Origin: a bacterium
GTDB taxonomy: Bacteria > Chlamydiota > Chlamydiia > Chlamydiales > SM23-39
NCBI GenBank assembly: GCA_021781995.1
Contig: JAJXVT010000013.1
Location: 1-33,389, forward strand
Length of the DNA stretch: 33,389 nt
Direction of reading: 5' to 3'
In this document: positions 32,010-33,389 of the stretch, one piece after another
How the letters are laid out: each line of letters begins with the position of its first letter
Position numbering within the stretch: the first letter of the stretch is position 1
Notes under the pieces: model-generated
What the model was told of the DNA's origin: nothing
Databases searched by the model: none
The model's input: only the letters and a program-made list of their open reading frames with translations
Made by a program: the position numbers and the translations under genes

Positions 32010-32825
32010 TCAATGCGAGGGCCAGTTCAAAGCTCTTGCGTAGACAGTCAAATGCTCGATAAATAAAGAATCGACGCCGTGGCGATGGGCTTTGAGAAAA
32101 GTAATGGCTTCATCAGCTGTTAATTTGTAGCGTTTGATGAAATATGCGGCGAGCAAGGTAGCACTTCGGGATTTTCCTAATTGACAGTGCACTAAAATGC
32201 GTTTTTCTCCGCGCACGGCTTTATCTAGTATAGCAAATGCGTGTTTGAACCATTCGTTGACGGGGAGCCGATCTATCAATTCACTTTTTTCAAGAGCTAT
32301 ATAGTAGTGTCTGTCGTTTGCAATGGGATATTCGTGAGAGCTAAGCTCTGAATCGGGAAATGTGCAGTCGTGTACGAGTTCTAGCCAATATCTTGGATCG
32401 TCGATGAGATTTTTCCCAAAATAATGCCACTGAATGTGATGTTGCTGAAAGTGTTCAAAAAAAATGCGACTAGTTCGATTTTCAGCGGATGGGTAATCTC
32501 CTTCTATAGCGGCTACAGGGCACATCGTGATGATCTCGTCGAAACGATTTGGATTTGAGGTCTCCAGTCGTCGTCTTGATCCATCGGATTGAGTGATTTC
32601 ATATCGAAAGTGAGTTGCCTCGGCAAAAGCAGTGCTATTGCCTAAATACAATCCGCCAACAATGGCTTGGCACGGAGTTGATAAACTATTTTGTATCTCA
32701 TCTATGCGAGGAGGATTGGCGAGATAATAGGCAATGCTGCGCCAAATACTTTGCTCTGCAGGGTCTTCGGATTGACTCCAACCTCTTATCAGTCTGCTCA
32801 GAGGGGAAATAGAGGGTGTTGACAT
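32010..32825 (-). CDS. Dual-specificity (tyrosine) phosphatase, putative effector
   Basis: 271 residues. The catalytic P-loop VHCQLGKSRSATLLAAYFI fits HCx5R (Cys214, Arg220), followed by the DSP pattern KLTADEAITFLKAHR. Upstream, AIVGGLYLGNSTAFAE matches the conserved start of DSP domains. The general-acid Asp is probably in NLIDDPRYW (142 or 143). An insertion of about 40 residues separates it from the P-loop (SELSSHEYPIANDRHYYIAL), longer than usual. The N-terminal 50 residues (MSTPSISPLSRLIRGWSQSE) are Ser/Pro-rich and lack a signal peptide, compatible with type III secretion. Dephosphorylation of host phosphoproteins is inferred from the eukaryotic-like family. ATG 32825 has no clear ribosome binding site. 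The gene diverges from the truncated gene at 32975. Confidence 0.83.
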   Translation of the reverse strand: MSTPSISPLSRLIRGWSQSEDPAEQSIWRSIAYYLANPPRIDEIQNSLSTPCQAIVGGLYLGNSTAFAEATHFRYEITQSDGSRRRLETSNPNRFDEIITMCPVAAIEGDYPSAENRTSRIFFEHFQQHHIQWHYFGKNLIDDPRYWLELVHDCTFPDSELSSHEYPIANDRHYYIALEKSELIDRLPVNEWFKHAFAILDKAVRGEKRILVHCQLGKSRSATLLAAYFIKRYKLTADEAITFLKAHRHGVDSLFIEHLTVYARALNWPSH

Positions 32826-32863
32826 AAAAACCTAATTAGTTAATGAATCAATTGCAGAACTTA

Positions 32864-32905
32864 TTTTCTCGTTAAAAAAATATCTTTGATATTTTTTCGA
32901 GAAAA
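32864..32905. repeat. Long inverted repeat in the divergent intergenic region
   Basis: TTTTCTCG (32864-32871), a three-base interruption and AAAAAATATC (32875-32884) pair with GATATTTTTT (32888-32897) and CGAGAAAA (32898-32905) around a three-base TTT loop. That is 18 paired bases with one bulge. It lies between the starts of two divergent genes and just upstream of the -35 of the right-hand one, so an operator or a cruciform-forming site is more likely than a terminator. Confidence 0.6.
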
Positions 32906-32917
32906 TCGATTTTGCAG

Positions 32918-32946
32918 TTGGCTTTAATGCATAACATCTGTATACT
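32918..32946 (+). promoter_or_regulatory. Sigma70-type promoter for the gene at 32975
   Basis: TTGGCT (32918-32923), a 17-base spacer and TATACT (32941-32946). The same -10 hexamer is found upstream of nusB. The predicted start near 32953 leaves about 22 bases before the GTG, enough for the GGGGAG ribosome binding site. The inverted repeat at 32864-32905 lies immediately upstream. Confidence 0.55.
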
Positions 32947-32974
32947 TTTTGCAAAGTTTTTTGGGGAGAAAAAA

Positions 32975-33389
32975 GTGTCAGTAATACCTAAAACAAATTA
33001 CTTACGACTGGAAGATGTTTTTAATCCACCGTCCGACGGCGTTGATCTGGCCGGATTGGAAGCTGCCTTGGCGCGTGTTGAGCAGTTGACGGCTCGATCT
33101 GTTGGGAGCGGTTGTCTATCACAGCAAATGCCTGGAGTTGGGTCTGGCGTTGCGTCTCACTTGTCTCATAAACTAGAGTTTGCACAACGCTTCGCTGAAG
33201 TGGCGGGTCCAAGGGAACCTACTGCGGCGGGGAAGGTAATACGAGCGGCGATGGGTGTAGTAAATTTTGCTGCGGAAAAAGTGGTTATACCTGCAGGGGA
33301 ATTGATGCTGAATGTAGGCGCTTGTATGAGTAGTCCTATGTTTGTTATGCAGCAGCAGCAGCTAGCGCGGGAAGGGGCTGGTTTGGTCG
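32975..33389 (+). CDS. Unknown protein, 3' end beyond window
   Basis: An open frame of 138 codons from GTG 32975 runs off the window edge without a stop. GGGGAG at 32963-32968 and a promoter at 32918-32946 support it. The N-terminus is MSVIPKTNYLRLEDVFNPPS, followed by an amphipathic helix (GLEAALARVEQLTARS). A Gly/Ser/Ala-rich stretch comes next. Near residues 95-125 lies a hydrophobic region (AAMGVVNFAAEKVVIPAGEL, then MLNVGACMSSPMFVM). There is no N-terminal signal peptide. The composition is reminiscent of type III secreted translocator or inclusion proteins, but I recognise no family. Confidence 0.6.
   Translation, partial: MSVIPKTNYLRLEDVFNPPSDGVDLAGLEAALARVEQLTARSVGSGCLSQQMPGVGSGVASHLSHKLEFAQRFAEVAGPREPTAAGKVIRAAMGVVNFAAEKVVIPAGELMLNVGACMSSPMFVMQQQQLAREGAGLV

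Noticed and set aside
1..33389. Mobile elements, integrase/attachment sites at the three tRNA genes, and CRISPR arrays
   Set aside because: No transposase or integrase motif, no duplicated tRNA 3' ends and no regularly spaced short repeats were seen; the only large repeats are the paralogous genes.

Overview
This window looks like the chromosome of a Chlamydiota bacterium outside the Chlamydiaceae, that is, one of the amoeba- or arthropod-associated 'environmental' chlamydiae. The inference rests on gene content and order. nusB and murB lie near infC-rpmI-rplT-pheS, and pheS has no pheT beside it. Eukaryote-like genes are mixed in: a dual-specificity phosphatase, an LRR protein, a GT90 glycosyltransferase and kinase-like proteins. 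There are also several exported proteins of families I do not recognise. The species cannot be named from the sequence. I see no insertion sequence, phage or CRISPR array.

Layout. (1) 1-5947: three tandem paralogues (the first cut by the window edge) encoding ~930-950 residue, extremely charge-poor, Ala/Ser/Thr/Asn/Gln-rich proteins, each made of two related halves. (2) 5933-9321: housekeeping genes. These are a DnaQ-type exonuclease-like protein (minus), a good sigma70-type promoter, then nusB-murB-PHP phosphoesterase, and a convergent mnmM-type methyltransferase. (3) 9568-13176: tRNA-Val(GAC), a 388-residue decayed threonyl-tRNA synthetase-like protein, infC, rpmI, rplT, a strong palindromic hairpin, pheS and tRNA-Ser(UGA). 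The synthetase relic sits where thrS sits in the classical thrS-infC-rpmI-rplT-pheS cluster. (4) 13184-18978: a structured element, an exported ABM-like protein, an exported GT90 glycosyltransferase, tRNA-Ser(CGA), a PiT phosphate permease, an exported cyclophilin, a DUF1761-like membrane protein, a GT-B-type glycosyltransferase-like protein and an unknown protein. (5) 19072-23296: a tightly overlapping operon of four divergent membrane-anchored kinase-like paralogues followed by a membrane-anchored alpha/beta-hydrolase. (6) 23249-24597: two exported or anchored proteins of unknown function. (7) 24828-33389: an effector-like region. It holds an LRR protein with a NEL-like C-terminus, an overlapping GNAT acetyltransferase that shares its N-terminal module, a structured intergenic element, a conserved unknown protein plus OppA, a dual-specificity phosphatase, and a 3'-truncated unknown gene behind a long divergent palindrome.

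The points most worth following are five. They are the pseudo-synthetase between tRNA-Val and infC, the four-gene kinase-like array with invariant D-x5-N-x11-D spacing, and the shared N-terminal module on two unrelated effector-like proteins. To these add the apparent loss of the catalytic Cys in the NEL-like domain and the low-charge tandem repeat proteins. All functional statements come from reading motifs by eye; no database search was run.
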